NCBI GenBank assembly: GCA_951230915.1
Contig: OX579642.1
Span: forward strand, 2,728,001 to 2,792,000
Length of the DNA: 64,000 nt
Direction: 5' to 3'
Origin: Antitrichia curtipendula
Lineage: Eukaryota; Streptophyta; Bryopsida; Hypnales; Leucodontaceae
Part shown: positions 32,970-46,080 of the stretch, in pieces
How the letters are laid out: each line of letters starts with the position of its first letter
How positions within the stretch are numbered: position 1 is the first letter of the stretch
Notes under the pieces: generated by a model
What the model saw: only the letters and a program-made list of their open reading frames with translations
Told to the model about the DNA's origin: nothing
Database searches by the model: none
Program-made: the position numbers and the translations under genes

Positions 32970-35555
32970 CAAGTTAGCCGGTTGAAATCAATAATTGCCT
33001 AATTGATTTCAAAATCTTCAGAAAAAAAAATCGATCATTTAAGAAGAAAATTAAAGAATATTCTCTATTTTTTAAAGGCCTAGCCAAAAGAATGCTTCAA
33101 ACAACGGTTTGGTCCAAGAAAATGTAGGATTTTAGCCGGTTGAGCTAAAAATCTCTCTGGATTGTGGGCAATAAGTTAAGCTTTCATTAATAGAGAGACA
33201 TAACTCCAATCTTCTTCATAAGTTGGAGTCCATTAAGAGTCCATTTCATCTTGGGTCCCATGACAAAATCCAAAGGTCTTAAATGAGTTACACCACTGCT
33301 ATATATCTTTGTTAGAAGAAGAACTTTGTGAATATTTTTCCATTTAAACACACTCTAGATAGAGTTTTGAGTAGGTTAATGATTGATTGTGTATATGTGG
33401 TTCCTCTAATACTAGCTATAATTACTATAAGAGGTTTAACATTCCATCCAATGTTATTGATGTTATCTATGAGTGGCTGATATTTTATGGTTTTTAATAT
33501 TGTGGCCTTTGTGATTATCTTGTCATTGGAATAAGTGAATTTAAAAAATTGTATTTGTCAATTTTTAGTTGGTTGTAGTGGGAGAGGGTATTGGTATTGT
33601 ATGATTTTTATACATAATAGATCAAGGTAGAGTTTGGCATTGCAATTGCATTGTATATTAGGTTGGCAAAGACATGGTAGTAGCCATGGTACAGTTTGTT
33701 TAGGTGCTTTTCTTTGAATATGAAGCATCTTATAGATGTATGTGACATTAGCAATCTGCATATTTTTTGTCATGCTTTAATTGTGCCTTTGTATACATAG
33801 TGCTTTTATATCAGGTTTTGTACACTATAAGAATACATATATTCAAGTGTTTGTTTGATTTAGTTTATATAAATGACACATTAAGAGAAAATTGAACCAC
33901 ATAAAGAGTATTGGATTTTGTACACTATAGAATATATATATTCAAGTATTTGTTTGATTTAGGTTACATAAAGGACACATTAAGAGGAAATTGAACCATA
34001 TGAAGAGGCTTTGAGTTTCTTTCCAATTGAGGTGAATATGAAGGTGTTCACATCATCATTAGTAAGGTAGTGTGCTCTAAAAGTGACTATGTTCTAAATG
34101 CAATCCCTATCTAGGAAGGAGTGACATATTGCTTAAAACATCTATCAATGTCAATGATAAGTTAGGTAGGCTTAAATGATTGCTTTCAAAGCTAAAGGTT
34201 GGTAGTGGCCACTTTGGCGTGTAGATATTTGTGGAAGGTGTGTGATTTATGAAGCATTGGAGATGGATTGGGTAATCATAACAAATTTTTGAACCCATCA
34301 TGCAATTCTTGGCCTAATTAGTGAATTGAAAAGGTTGTTTCCTACCCAAACTTTTGCATTATGAAGTGGCTTCTTTTATGGTTCAATTTTCCCTTAATGT
34401 TTTGTGAATGGATTGATTCTATTGGCCAAAAGAGATGTTTGTGAACTTGACCCATTTATTGTCCATATTGAAACTTTAAAAATTGTATAATTTGAGCATC
34501 TATAATGGTGGGATTGGTCTTGAATTTATTTGATAGGTGGTAATGGATGGTTTTATTTTCTGTCCATTTGTTGATGGATGGAAATTTGTAAGTTGTATTG
34601 ATGTTTTCATAAGGGATTTTTGGGTCTAAATAAGATTTTAGAAAGTCGATGGGTCATTTGCATGACATGAATTATAGGGAGAACCAACCATTTCTATAGG
34701 TGTAGTATAGTGTAGAATGTACATGTTTATAGTGCAGTATGGGTGGTCTATGCTCTTTTGGGATTCTTGCAATGTTCAACTAATGCATTGCCCATGTCAT
34801 TTCTTATAATGTTAGTATGTGCTTTGACTTTTTGTAAGGTGCGTGGGATTATGTAGCTTTAGAATATGTGAACAATAAAGATGAGCATTATTCTATCTAG
34901 ATGGGTACATTGCAATTTTGAATATTTGATATGATTAAAAATTTGATATATGGAGTTTAACCCTTAACTACCCTATTAACCATATATGGTCAATGCCAAA
35001 TTTCAAGCTTGTTTTGGTGTGGGTAGTTAAATTCTTTTGACCAATTTAAAAAAATTTACAAGTAGTGTTGAAGGTTAATTATTAGATTTTTATTTTATTT
35101 TACAGAAAAAGGTAAATATTTGATTTTTATGAGATCCTTAAAAGCATGCATATACCATAAGTAGAAGAATAAAGTTTGCCAATTTTACTTGATTTCCCAG
35201 CTTTGAATAAGCTTTCTATTTTCACTTGATTTGAAATTAAAAAAATTATATTTGTCCATTTGCTTTGTAAATTGTTCTAATGGAAAGAATAATTGTTTTC
35301 ATAATTTTCACCGTTGAAAATTTAAACATGCAAGTATTGATTTGGAGTTATTTGCAATTTCTACTTGTTAAAACAAATTGCATTCCAACATTTGCAAGGT
35401 GGATTGTGTAATGAATTTGATAGCTCTTCATTTGAACTTAATTTGTTTAGAAGTGCATTTTAGGATGCTAACACAATTTCTAGTTGTTCATGTCACCTGA
35501 AATCCCCAAAATATCTTATTTGCAAATTTGTCAAATATTGTGGGCAGAGGCATCT
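32970..35555. other. AT-rich intergenic
   Basis: No gene recognised. It contains the 104-bp duplication listed separately. At about 34064 a fragment (taaggtagtgtgctctaaaag) matches the left end of the dispersed family seen at 18919 and 46762. Confidence 0.5.
33808..34015. repeat. Tandem duplication of about 104 bp
   Basis: Two adjacent copies each contain ttttgtacactata, acatatattcaagt, tttgtttgattta and gacacattaagag, then aaattgaacca. They differ at several positions, so this is an older duplication. Confidence 0.8.
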
Positions 35556-35558
35556 AGT

Positions 35559-38557
35559 CAAGTTTTCTTGTTTGTTTTTACTTCTTAGTTGGAGCATGGT
35601 GAGATAATTGATAAATTGAAGAGTGTGGAGCTTTTATATACAATTTGGATTCAAAGTGTTACATCAAATTAAATATTTAACCTATAAATCCCTGGTGATT
35701 GAACCATTTACTTTCTATATTACAAAATAAACTATCAAGAAGCTTGGGGTAGTAGTTTTTTGAGATAACATTTGGCGCCATTGCCGGGGATTTAATTTGA
35801 TAAATATTTTATAATGGATTATTGTAGTGTTTCATATAGTAATTGGTCAAAGAGTGATCTTATGAATAGAGTAAATTATATAGACGGATATAATGCAAAT
35901 ATAATGTGTCAACTCAAAGAGTGAAATAATGAAATATATGATTTTCATAAAAAAAAAAAAAATTTATGTTGGCAATTGCAAAAACAAGATGATGAATTTG
36001 TAAATCTTCAAGCATGTTTAACCCCAGAAAGCCCCGAGGGTGTTTTTTGCCAAAAAAACACTCAAAACTACCACTTTTGTTGTATTCACTTAAGGAAATC
36101 AATTTTTTTTAAATTTAACCGTAGGATCTTGTACTTGACTTGTCTGAGATCATGCAGTAAAAATTTCATCAAATTTCACCGTACGGATTGGAAGATATTA
36201 GCATTCAAAGTTGAACAAAGAGTTTTTTTTCAAGAAGATGCTTAAATTGCCCGAAAAACTAAGATTGTCCATAACTTTCTCATCCCTTGTCCAAATAGAA
36301 TGAATCAAAGCTTCACGTATAGGCAAAAACATAATGTTTTAGAAAAAAAATTCAAAAAAAATATTTTGACTTTTTGTAATTTTTTGGAGGCTGCCCGCCA
36401 ATCTCCATTTCTTGCTCATTGTGCCATAACTTTTTCATCCAGCATTCGATTGAAACAAAAAGTATATATTGACAAAGCTCTTGCAAAGCTATACAACCTC
36501 AAAAAATCTCTTGAAAATTCACTTCAAATTGAGACAGCAGGAACGTACCCGGACCCAAATTGTCCCCCGAGGGGATAAGCGGGGCTTTAGGGGCTAAAAG
36601 ATACAAATGGAAAATTATATGAATAAGTTGAAGAGTTAAAAATAGACTTAAAAATAAAAGATGAATTGTTAAATATTAAACAAAAAAAATGAATGTTTAC
36701 AAAAATGTCTTTATAATAAATTGCATGAAGGACAAATAAAACAAAAACATAGTCAAATTATGAATTGTAAGGTAGAATTTTATTTTTTATTTTTTTTGAA
36801 AATAACAAAGAATATAGAAAAATAATGGAAAAATTGACTAAAGATTTTGAAAAGTCTTTAAAGAAAATGAAAGAAAATTATGATGCATCGATTACAATAC
36901 TTCAAGTTAATTTATTCAATACAATTAAATTTGGTAATAATATGATAAAAATTTTAAAAAAAGGTTAAATGAATTGTTATAGTCAATGGAATACAAAGTT
37001 GCCAAACAAGAAAAATTGAACTCAAAATTGAATATGGAAAATAACACTTTGTGCCATTCAATAGAAGATTCAAAACAAAAGTTTGATGATGCCATTATCA
37101 AAGTGTCACAATTCAAGCATCAAGATATTTTAAACAAAAATCTTACAAATGAATTGATTGAAGATAATTTATTATTTTAAAATAAATTGCTGAAAGCCTT
37201 AAAGGAAAATGAAGATATAACACTTTTGGGTGCTTCTGTGAAATACTAATTCTAAAAGTGTGAAGAAAATAAGTTTTTTGAGAATAATAAACATTTACAA
37301 TCAAATGAACAAAAAATCATTGAAAACACATTTGGTACTTAACAATGCAAAGGCTTAAATATTGATAAGATTTTATTTAAGAAAGACAATACAATTCCTC
37401 AGCAGAAACTCAATATAAATTTGAATGGTGATTTCAACTCCAAAGAAACTCAATATTTTTTCCAAGATGAAAAACATATTATTACAACTACTATACTCCA
37501 ACAAATTCAAAAATCTAAGAAATCATTTTTAATGAAAGTAGAATGTTTGAAAAATATGAATTTATCTAACAATTAGAAATCTTTAAAAATAATAAAATAA
37601 TAATATTAAATAATCATTATATCATTAATAAATTAAATGACGCGTTGAGATTGAAATTTGTAGATGAGATTGAACTTTTCAAAAATTATTTAGAAAAATT
37701 ATTTTTATTTTTTAAATAGCACATATTTTAAAATAAAAAAAACATGGGATCCTAGACAATCGAAACATCATTGGAGAATTAATAAAGGCCCAAATACAAT
37801 CTTGAGCCTCTGTTGAATTAACCAAGTATAATTGACTTGTGATTTTTGGGCAACTTGCTACACCCGACATATGTGGAAAGTTTTACATGCTTTTCTACAA
37901 CTGGCATATTTAGCACACTAACCAAAGTACTAGGGAGTGGCATCAAGTTATTGCATTCAATGGTCAAATAATCAAGCATTGCTGGAACGTGATGGATATG
38001 TAAAGAAAGCATGGACAAAGATGCTCAATAGATAATGAATCAAACTAACTTGCAAAGGAATAAGCATCAAAAGCACCATTGACGAGGACGTCAATGGAAT
38101 TAAGTAGGGGCTACATAGGCAATTTAATTTTCAATTTTGAGTCTAATTGGTATCCTTGTGGGAATGTAGTCCAATTGCTATCCTATTTCCATAAGAGTAA
38201 CGCAAAATGGGTCTAATTTTAATACAACATTGAATAGAGCTATTAGATATTAATCAATCTAAATTGTTTTAGATATGCAGGAAAGTGAATAGAATTATGA
38301 CTCTTCAAATTAAATAGGTGATTCTTGCTTGAGTATATAGGCAAGTTTTCTTGTTTGTTTTTACTTCTCATTTGGAGCTTGGTGAGATAATTAATCAATT
38401 GAAGAGTGTGGAGCTTTTAAATACAATTTAGTTTCAAAGTGTCCCATTAAATTAAATATTTAACTTATAAATCCTTGGTGATCAAACCATTTACTTCCTA
38501 TACAACAAAATAAACTATCAATTCTAGAAGCTTGGGGTGGTAGTTTTTGAGATAACA
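35559..38557 (+). mobile_element. LTR retroelement remnant
   Basis: Direct repeats at 35559-35770 and 38342-38557 match through most of their length and share the final words agcttgggg, gtagttttt and gagataaca. Immediately after the left copy (35771-35790) is TTTGGCGCCATTGCCGGGGA. This is very close to the primer-binding sequence of plant Ty3-type retrotransposons, so the left repeat is a 5' LTR. The 2.5-kb interior is AT-rich, carries only short Lys/Asn-rich frames (for example 36986-37180, coiled-coil-like), and shows no protease, reverse transcriptase or integrase. It is either non-autonomous or heavily eroded. A TTAA element is inserted at 36022-36593. The outer LTR start is uncertain. 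Confidence 0.82.
36022..36593. mobile_element. piggyBac-like TTAA MITE (copy B), nested
   Basis: Ends CCCCAGAAAGCCCC and GGGGCTTTAGGGG, with flanks TTAA (36018-36021) and CTAA (36594-36597, one mutation). It matches copies A and D along its length. It interrupts the interior of the LTR remnant, so it inserted later than that retroelement. Confidence 0.82.
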
Positions 38558-38559
38558 AG

Positions 38560-40148
38560 GCAACATACTAAAACTATGATAAATACAATTTTTTGTTATA
38601 ATCTCACAACTACGCATATTCACACTCAAAATTGGTAAGCATACTACTAAGCAAGCTCTTAAAACACCCATTTAAACATCTATACAATCAAATTCATGAA
38701 AAATATAAATTGCTTCATTAGAAACAATTATAATCTTGTGCTCTTTTTTTTATAGGAAAAACACACTTGGAAAGACTTGGACACCTAGGGGTTAACTTTT
38801 AAAGGACCAAGCTACATTTTTTGGCAACATAGAAATTTGGGGCATATACATATAACTAGAGATTTCTATGTTTTGGGCCCAAACTTTGATAGAACGTGTG
38901 GATGAAGAATATCTTTTATATACACTAAAATTTAGTGACATTTAAAAAATAAGTAAAAAATTATGGCCTAATATGTAGTTTGTTTCTCAACTTAGGCAGT
39001 CCAGGCAGATAAAAAAAATCATTTTTTTTATAAACAAATATTTGAAATTGATTATCTAGATTTATCATTTATGTATATATATAGAAAGTTTTTAATGATT
39101 CCATTTTGATCAATGAATCAAAAGTTATGAGGAATTTTAGTTTGTGGGCAGTTATGGATTTTCTACTCTATGATAAAGTTTGAAGTCCTTTATTTTATTC
39201 AATTTTCAATATTTTTGGAAAAAACATGAAATTATGGAATGTAGATTGTTTATTACAACACTTAAACCATTGAGATGGCATATTTCAATTTCATAAATAA
39301 ATTCTTAACAATTCTATATTTCTCATCATTCTCTACTTCTTTCTATTTACTATTTTTTTCTATATGTTGTATGATTCCAAATGATCTCAAAATTCTTAAA
39401 TATGTAGCCAACTTGCCTAGAAGAATGAATTTAAAGACACACCACCATTTTGAACCTTTATTATACAAATGTGACCTTGTGAAGTGCAGCTCCCTGTTTT
39501 TTTGCTAAGCCCAATAAAGGATTTTTGTCACTTCAAACGCTAATATCTTGCAATCTATAGGGTGGAATTTTTTTTAGATTCCACATATTCTCAAGTCAAC
39601 ATACTACTATATGCTATGGTGTCGCATTATAAATGCTTACATGGTATAAAAGCATATATTAATATGTTATTTTGATAGGTTTGATTATAATAATCTAAAA
39701 AAAGGATGATATCTATTTAAGAAGAAGCTTGAGAGCTTCATCAATTTAATGTAGTTTTCTTTATTTTTCACTTTAAATTGTAGTACGTAAAACTGGAGGA
39801 TTTTTCTTAAGTCTCAAAATAATGAGCTTCAACCGGGATTGGAATTTGAGTTTTCTTTGTCTCACTTGCTAGATTAGCCTCTTTTGCCATTGAGTCTTGT
39901 ACTATTGCATGAGCGTCCTCAAGATGAAGCTAGGCCTTCTCGACCGCCATAGCAACCTCGTGTATAGCAACAATGGCACGAAGATCTTTAATATAATACT
40001 TGAACGTTGGTGATCTTGTTGCAGGTCAAATGTGTTGAGTCCGGCAACTGAGAAGTGACATTTGCAGGGTGTTTTAAAGATATAAACAACAATCAATACT
40101 TTTGTATGGTCAAGTCCGTAAAAGGGAGTCGTGGCCACCAACGATGGT
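38560..40148. other. AT-rich, decayed repeats
   Basis: No gene. The stretch 38790-39240 is largely the inverse of sequence at 16540-17020 and shares words with 63480-63900. It includes taggggttaac (38786-38796), which resembles a TTAA-element terminus. I could not pair both ends. Confidence 0.45.
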
Positions 40149-40469
40149 TCACTACAAGGAAAACAATGTCCTATTTGACAGTAAATTTGACATAATTCTG
40201 TCAACTCTGCTGTAGATTAGGAGAACTTGATTCGGACATTGAATTGACAAAATTCTGTCAATTTGGCTGTCATTTCGGACAAAGATACACGTCATCAAAT
40301 ACACATCATCATGCTTTTTCACGCAAAAAATTGTAATTATTTGAATTTTTGCCACGTAGGAAAGACTGCCAGTTTTTCACATTCGCAACCAAAACATTTT
40401 TACCTAAAAAATAAATTAAAGTTTCAAAAGTACATTATGCATTTTAGAACTAGACTTCCATAACTTTAA

Positions 40470-41430
40470 CCCCTCATCGCCGAAGCTCTAACCATGTCAA
40501 AAAACAACCTTGCTTTTCAAGTGTTATAAATCTAAATGTGAGTAAGGTATAAAAATCTCAACCGTACAATATTATAGTGTGCATGTTGTAGATGTTGTAA
40601 GTAAAATTTGGGGTCATTTGACCGTATAGATTGAAAGATTATAATGTTTTAGTGTTGAAAAATGATGCTGAAATTTTCCTAAAAACACATTTCAAGGTGG
40701 AATTCGATTTCTAAACCTACTCAAATGAAAAAATTTTAAACTACAAGGTGATTCTAAACCAAAAGACAAACACTTTGGTGGAAAAAAAACACATTTAATT
40801 GACTCATTGCATTTGCAAAGTTGTTTTGAAATGTCAAAAAACAGTGAAAAAAGTAGCAAAAAAACACATCTAGAGCTGAACCTACCTCTGCTAAAATGCT
40901 TCTCAGTCAATCAAATATTCTTGGATTGATATGAAATTTTTACTACAAGAACTAGACTAGTATGTAAAACTTTTCCAACAAAAATTATTGAAAAAAACTC
41001 CTGTATGAAGAAGTTATAAGCCACCAAAGTTCACTGTAATGCAAAAATGTCTAGATTTTGAACTTCGAATTGCTCCCAAGCATTCAAAACAACTTGGGTT
41101 GACATGAAAATCTAACCACAATAACTAGACTTAAAGGGGAACATAACACAACAAATTTTATTGAAAACGAACATTGGATGAAGGAGATACAAGCCCACGA
41201 AGTTGCAGCCTTCAAATGCAGTTTGGTGAGTTCAAATTGAACCTATGAACTTCGATTGGCTTTCAAGAAATCAATAAAGCTTGCATTGATTTGAAAATTC
41301 TGCCACATAAACTAGAAGAGTGAGCGCAACTTTGACAACAAGTTTTATTGAGTTTGGACGTCGGATGCAAAAGTTACAGCACTTTGAATTTTCTGTGAGG
41401 ACACTTTTCGTCCCCTCCGGCGATGAGGGG
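40470..41430. mobile_element. piggyBac-like TTAA element (copy F), nested
   Basis: Perfect TTAA on both sides (40466-40469 and 41431-41434) with 13-bp perfect terminal repeats CCCCTCATCGCCG. The terminal sequence differs from the CCCCTAAA group, so it is a separate subfamily. The interior holds three imperfect repeats of about 180 bases (around 40890, 41060 and 41245), each with an actaga, caacaa.ttttattga, gaagttataag order. No protein is encoded. Confidence 0.85.
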
Positions 41431-41509
41431 TTAAACACTACTTTCGAGATTACTTTGTTAAATTAGCACTTCAACTTTGAATGTAACTCACCTGGAGGTT
41501 ATGAATGAG

Positions 41510-42095
41510 AAGAAGACAAGTTCTTTATACAAGTGAATTGGTAAGAGGTAAGACAAACCATATGGGATATGTAAATGAGGGTTAGGAGCTCCACCGCTCA
41601 TAGTTTAGGAATAATGATTAAAGTGGAATTTTAGACCTAATTTTAACATAGTAGAATAACTTTTTTCCTTAAACTTTGAACTAAGAAAATGTGTTATTTC
41701 AAAACAAATTTCATGTTCAAAAATCAGTTTGAGATTTGAAGCTTCCAATCAAAAGTTATAAGTAAATTTTAGTGAAGATGTTTGAAATTGTAAAAACAAA
41801 TGTCCCTTCCAATTCCTCACTGAAATTTGTCTATAACTTTTTATTGGAAGCTTTAAATCTCAAAAAGATTTTTGGACATAAAATTTGGTTTGAAATACCA
41901 CATTTTCTTAGTTCAAAGTTTTCTATAATTTTGTATTCTACTATGCTTAAATTAGGTCTAAAATTCCACTTTAACCATTATTCCTACTTAATTTTCACTA
42001 AACTATGAGCGGTGGAGCTTCCACTAGATATCCCACATGGTTTGTCTTACCTCTCTACCACCCCACTTGTATAAAGGACTTGTCTTTTCATCACT
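41510..42095. repeat. Long foldback (hairpin) module
   Basis: Two arms of about 285 bases are inverse copies centred near 41805. Shared words include agctccaccgctcatagttta, gtggaattttagacctaattt and actttgaactaagaaaatgtg. A transcript across it would form a long double strand. A related module with diverged arms lies at 53935-54425. Confidence 0.88.
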
Positions 42096-42269
42096 TGTGA
42101 CATTGTGGTAAAAACGAAAATTGACAGGAAAATTGAAAAGATTTTGAAAGAGGTTGCAATATGAACCACGTTGACAGAGTGCCAAGTTCCTAAAGTTATG
42201 GTGGTCATTTTGGACACTTTTCTGTCAAAAGTACAGTCAATTCGGGCCCATTTCCCTTGTAGTGATAGG

Positions 42270-42693
42270 AGCAAAAGCTATGGCACAATCAGCCAAAAAT
42301 GAATGTCAGTAGACAGCACAAAAAAATCACAAAAAGTCAAAATAGTAATAATTTTTTAATTCCTAAAATATTATGTGTTTGTCTACATGTGAAGCTTTGA
42401 TTCATTCTATTCGGACTAGGGATGAGAAAGTTATGGACAATCTTGTTTTTCGGGCAATCTTAGCATCTTCTTGGAAAATTATAAAATTGTCCACCTTTGA
42501 ATGCTAATATCTTCCAATCCGTAATGTCAAGTTTGATAAAAAATTTACTACATGATTTCAGACAAGTTAAGTACAAGATTGTATAGTTGGATTTCCAAAA
42601 TATATATTTTTTTGGTTTTCTTGGGTGAACGCAATGGAAGTGGCAGTTTTGAGTGGTTTTTGACAGAAAATGGCTTTGGGGCTTTAGAGGCTA
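42270..42693. mobile_element. Truncated piggyBac-like TTAA MITE (inverted)
   Basis: Inverted copy of the A/B/D family. It retains the end GGCTTTGGGGCTTTAGAGG next to ctaa and the words gtggtttttgacagaaaatggc, but it is cut off on the left, just beside the right end of the CACTA-like element at 42265. The missing part is not on the far side of that element, so it was lost rather than split. Confidence 0.65.
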
Positions 42694-43163
42694 AAATTAT
42701 TCAAGTTGTCTATGAACCCATGACACACACTAATATACCTACATCTAATTTATACAAGTTCTTAAAATGAACATCGTGACAAATTGATGATGAACACGTA
42801 TTGAATCTTAAAATGTATTTAACATCAAAATTTGAAATTGTATCAGGTTTAAGTTGTATGCAAGACAAACCTCAAATAATAATTTATAGATTTTGCATTT
42901 AACATTTGAATAAGATTTCTTTTGCTACAATGAAATTTTTTGTAAGTACAAATTAAAATTGGAAAGTCTAATAGTGGGAGCTAGACTGGGGGGGGGAGGG
43001 ACTCTTTCGGGAACAAGGGGTAGTTTAGATTTTGAGGACTGTGAAGATGTATTATGAAACAAAACTTAGAAAATAATTTAATAAGGATTTTCAAACATAA
43101 ATTGTAAAATATGATTCATAGATTGTATCCATAAGGTTAGATCAACTACTACACTAACAAATA

Positions 43164-43731
43164 CTCCTTTTGTCCCACTAATAACCTCCAAATCAAGCAG
43201 AATTTTTGTCCCACTAAAAAACTTCGTTTCTTGATTTTAAACATTGAGTAAGTGTTTGCCGTATTGAAAAACCTTGTGGGGGCAAGTGAAACAATCTAGG
43301 AACATTCCTTTGGCCTAGCAAATTTTATCTTGTTCATTTAAGACACCTTGTACAAATTGCTTCTTTAGATAGTAGTGTTGATGATGCATTAGTGACCATT
43401 TCAACCCTTAAAAATTTGTTTGTAAAGTGGGCTAGTTTTTTTTATTACACATATTTAGGTTGGGAAACACATTTCTAAAATCCTATTGTTGCCACATCCT
43501 TTAAATCATTTGAAATGACAGAGCTGATAGCATTTACAATTATGCTCAAATATCGTACTTTCCATGTAGATTTTAGGTGCCTAAATGACAATGCATAAGT
43601 TGGAGATTTTGCATAGATCTAAATGATAGCTTATTTGTTCTTGAATACATGTATTGCTAGCATTATGACTAAAAATACAATTAATCCCTCAAACAGAAGA
43701 ATTTTGGAGGTTTTTAGTGGGACAAAGGAAA
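43164..43731. mobile_element. Stowaway-like element
   Basis: Terminal repeats CTCCTTTTGTCCCACTAA and the inverse of TTTCCTTTGTCCCACTAA, followed by AACCTCCAAA in both. TA lies on each side (43162-43163 and 43732-43733). The match extends outward as TAACAAATA, so the true ends may lie about 9 bases further out. Stowaway ends often read CTCC..C.GTCCCA, which agrees. The interior is non-coding. Confidence 0.7.
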
Positions 43732-44439
43732 TATTTGTTAATAAAATTTGAAACCAAAATTTGAAATATTTTTCTTAAAATAGATTATGGATTGAATATT
43801 TATAATAATAATTGATATTTTCTTTCTTCAAATTAAAAATGCTAAATTCTAATTATAGTAATTTTCAAACTTTTTATTTATTTATTTATTGATGTCATTT
43901 TTGAAGTATCATTTTAAAAAATAAAAATGTTATATTTTGAGGTCAACTTACTTATATCCTTGAAGTATACTATATGTGCTTGAAACATGTTTACATTCAT
44001 CCATGTTCAAAATTTGAACATCAAGTCCTTTATGGGTTTAAGTATATAAATAACCTTAAGGTTGACTACTAGTTCAAGCATTAAGATAGAGCTTAAAGAG
44101 GTAGAAAACCAATGGGTACATACGTAAGAGAGAGTCCAAAGCATTTTTTGTTTGGTTCTAAATTTTTAGTTCGTGGTTGAGATATTTTCTTTGTATTGAT
44201 TGCAAGGTAGATTAAATGAGCTTGAATAGTTAAATGTCTATTCAATCAAGTTTAATTCAAGTATTTCAATTATAAATATTGATGATGAATTTTTGAAATT
44301 TGATTTCACTAATGACTTCCCCAAATTGACTTTCATCTACAGTTTTGAACATTGTAAATTCTAAGTTTCTATTCACGTTATTGATTTTTCTATTATATCT
44401 AAATAACTTTCTAGTTCATATTGATTTGGATATTGTTTA

Positions 44440-44564
44440 TATTTTTAATGTGTTTTTAGTAAAAAATTTATTGAAAATCTCCTAAAAGATGGTTACTTTT
44501 AATTTTATGTCTACAACTATTAATACTTGAAAACTCACTTAAAACACCCCTTTCTCATGTAGTG
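44440..44564. mobile_element. Truncated CACTA-like MITE copy
   Basis: Inverse of most of the 7068-7215 element, ending in CACTTAAAACACCCCTTTC and then TCATGTAGTG. The opposite end is missing or too decayed to see. Confidence 0.65.
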
Positions 44565-46080
44565 GGATGTACTAAAAATTGACCCCAAGCCATCTGATCA
44601 TATTTTAAGTACTTACATTTTAAGCAACAATCTTAATGATTGACTTTTAATAATATTGTTGGAATTAGGTATATTTATCTTATGTTAAAATCACAATTGG
44701 TAGATGAAATAATTTTTTTGCAAATAGAATTAATACACAAATTGATATATCATATATATTTTTAATTTAAGAGTTTGAGTAAAAGCTACATTAATAATGA
44801 AACTTAGTATTAATTATACTAATTGATTTTAGAATGCTATAGATATAAATTTATAGTGAATATTTTACCAACTATATTTATAAAGATTCTTCTTTTTAAT
44901 TAATATTGATATCAATACTCTTGATAAAAAAAACTTCATTGAAAATAAGTATTTATACCATTTAGAAATCAATTAATATGGAATTTTATTTTATTTTTTA
45001 TTAATATAATATTTTCTAAGGGGGGACAAGGGCTAAAAAACCATGTAAAATTGACTGTGGTCACATAAAATTAAAAATTAAAAATTAAAATAATAATAAA
45101 TAAAAAAATCCATTGCCCTATTCTTCTACTATTGGTGGTGATAGGAAATATTTTTTTAAATTGTTAATAATAGTAAATAGTCATTGTTAAATTAGGGCTT
45201 GTTTATATGTTGGCCTCATGGGCATCTCTATGGGTAATTCAAGTAATAAAACAAAATAGGAATAATCAATTGTTTTGCCAAAGTAGGCAAGTAGAAAAGA
45301 AAGACACCATTATTAGTGGACAATCCCATTGGTGGAAGCTAGTCAATCTTGAGGGAATCTAATGTGTGTGAATTTCTTATTATACCCTTCCCCTCCCCAT
45401 TTATAAAAGTTCAAACTTATATTTGCCCTAGTAGCACCCCATGTGAGGGTTCCCCACCAAGCCAACATATTAGTAGGTCTTTACTTTGTAATGGTTGGGT
45501 AGGGACTCCCAGTTGAAGAATAACTAACATGGAAGCCCATGCCCTACATTTTCATATAGATTAATCTATCTTGTGCCGTTGCCACAATATAATAAAAAAT
45601 AAAAAATAAAAATAATTTTCTAATTTTTTTAATTTATGAAATTTATGAAATTTGATATCCTCTTGTTGTGAGTCAGAACGACACAAAACAAATTCCATGC
45701 ATTCTTCTCTATAGAGAGCTTTCTAACGATACCAAGAATGTGATTGGGGGACACATGGTCCAAGAGATCTCACATGTTTCCACTCATGAATGCACTATGG
45801 ATGCTCTAACAAAAAATTTGAGATGAGGTACTCCCCAACCTCCAGAATTCCAATAAAATGATGATTATATATGTAGAAAAATATTGGTAATAGGCTATGC
45901 AAGTATAAAGCAATGTTTGTGGAGAAACGCCAGTTAGTTCATTATTAGCTGGTGCATTTGGGAAAATAGCTAGTTGGAGTGTGAAAATGGAGAAACCAAA
46001 ATCAAACAAAAAGTTAGTAGGACCGACAACCAATTGGTGTGCAAAAATAAAAGGTGGATATGTAACCACCACTTTCATAA

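Larger units (their letters stand above)
40150..42265. mobile_element. CACTA-like element with nested insertions
   Basis: The ends are CACTACAAGGAAAACAATG and the inverse of CACTACAAGGGAAATGGG. Subterminal zones on both sides are full of ttgaca/tgtcaa words (for example attgacaaaattctgtcaat near 40240), typical of transposase-binding repeats in CACTA elements. No transposase frame remains. Inside are a TTAA-bounded element (40470-41430) and a long foldback (41510-42095). The flanking 3-bp duplication is not preserved. On its right it directly abuts a truncated copy of the TTAA MITE (42270-42695). Confidence 0.7.
42700..46080. other. AT-rich intergenic
   Basis: No gene recognised. It contains the elements at 43164-43731 and 44440-44564, and a G-rich run near 42990-43000. 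Confidence 0.5.

Noticed and set aside
36986..37180. Lys/Asn-rich coiled-coil frame as a host gene
   Set aside because: It lies within the LTR retroelement remnant and is best explained as eroded internal sequence of that element.
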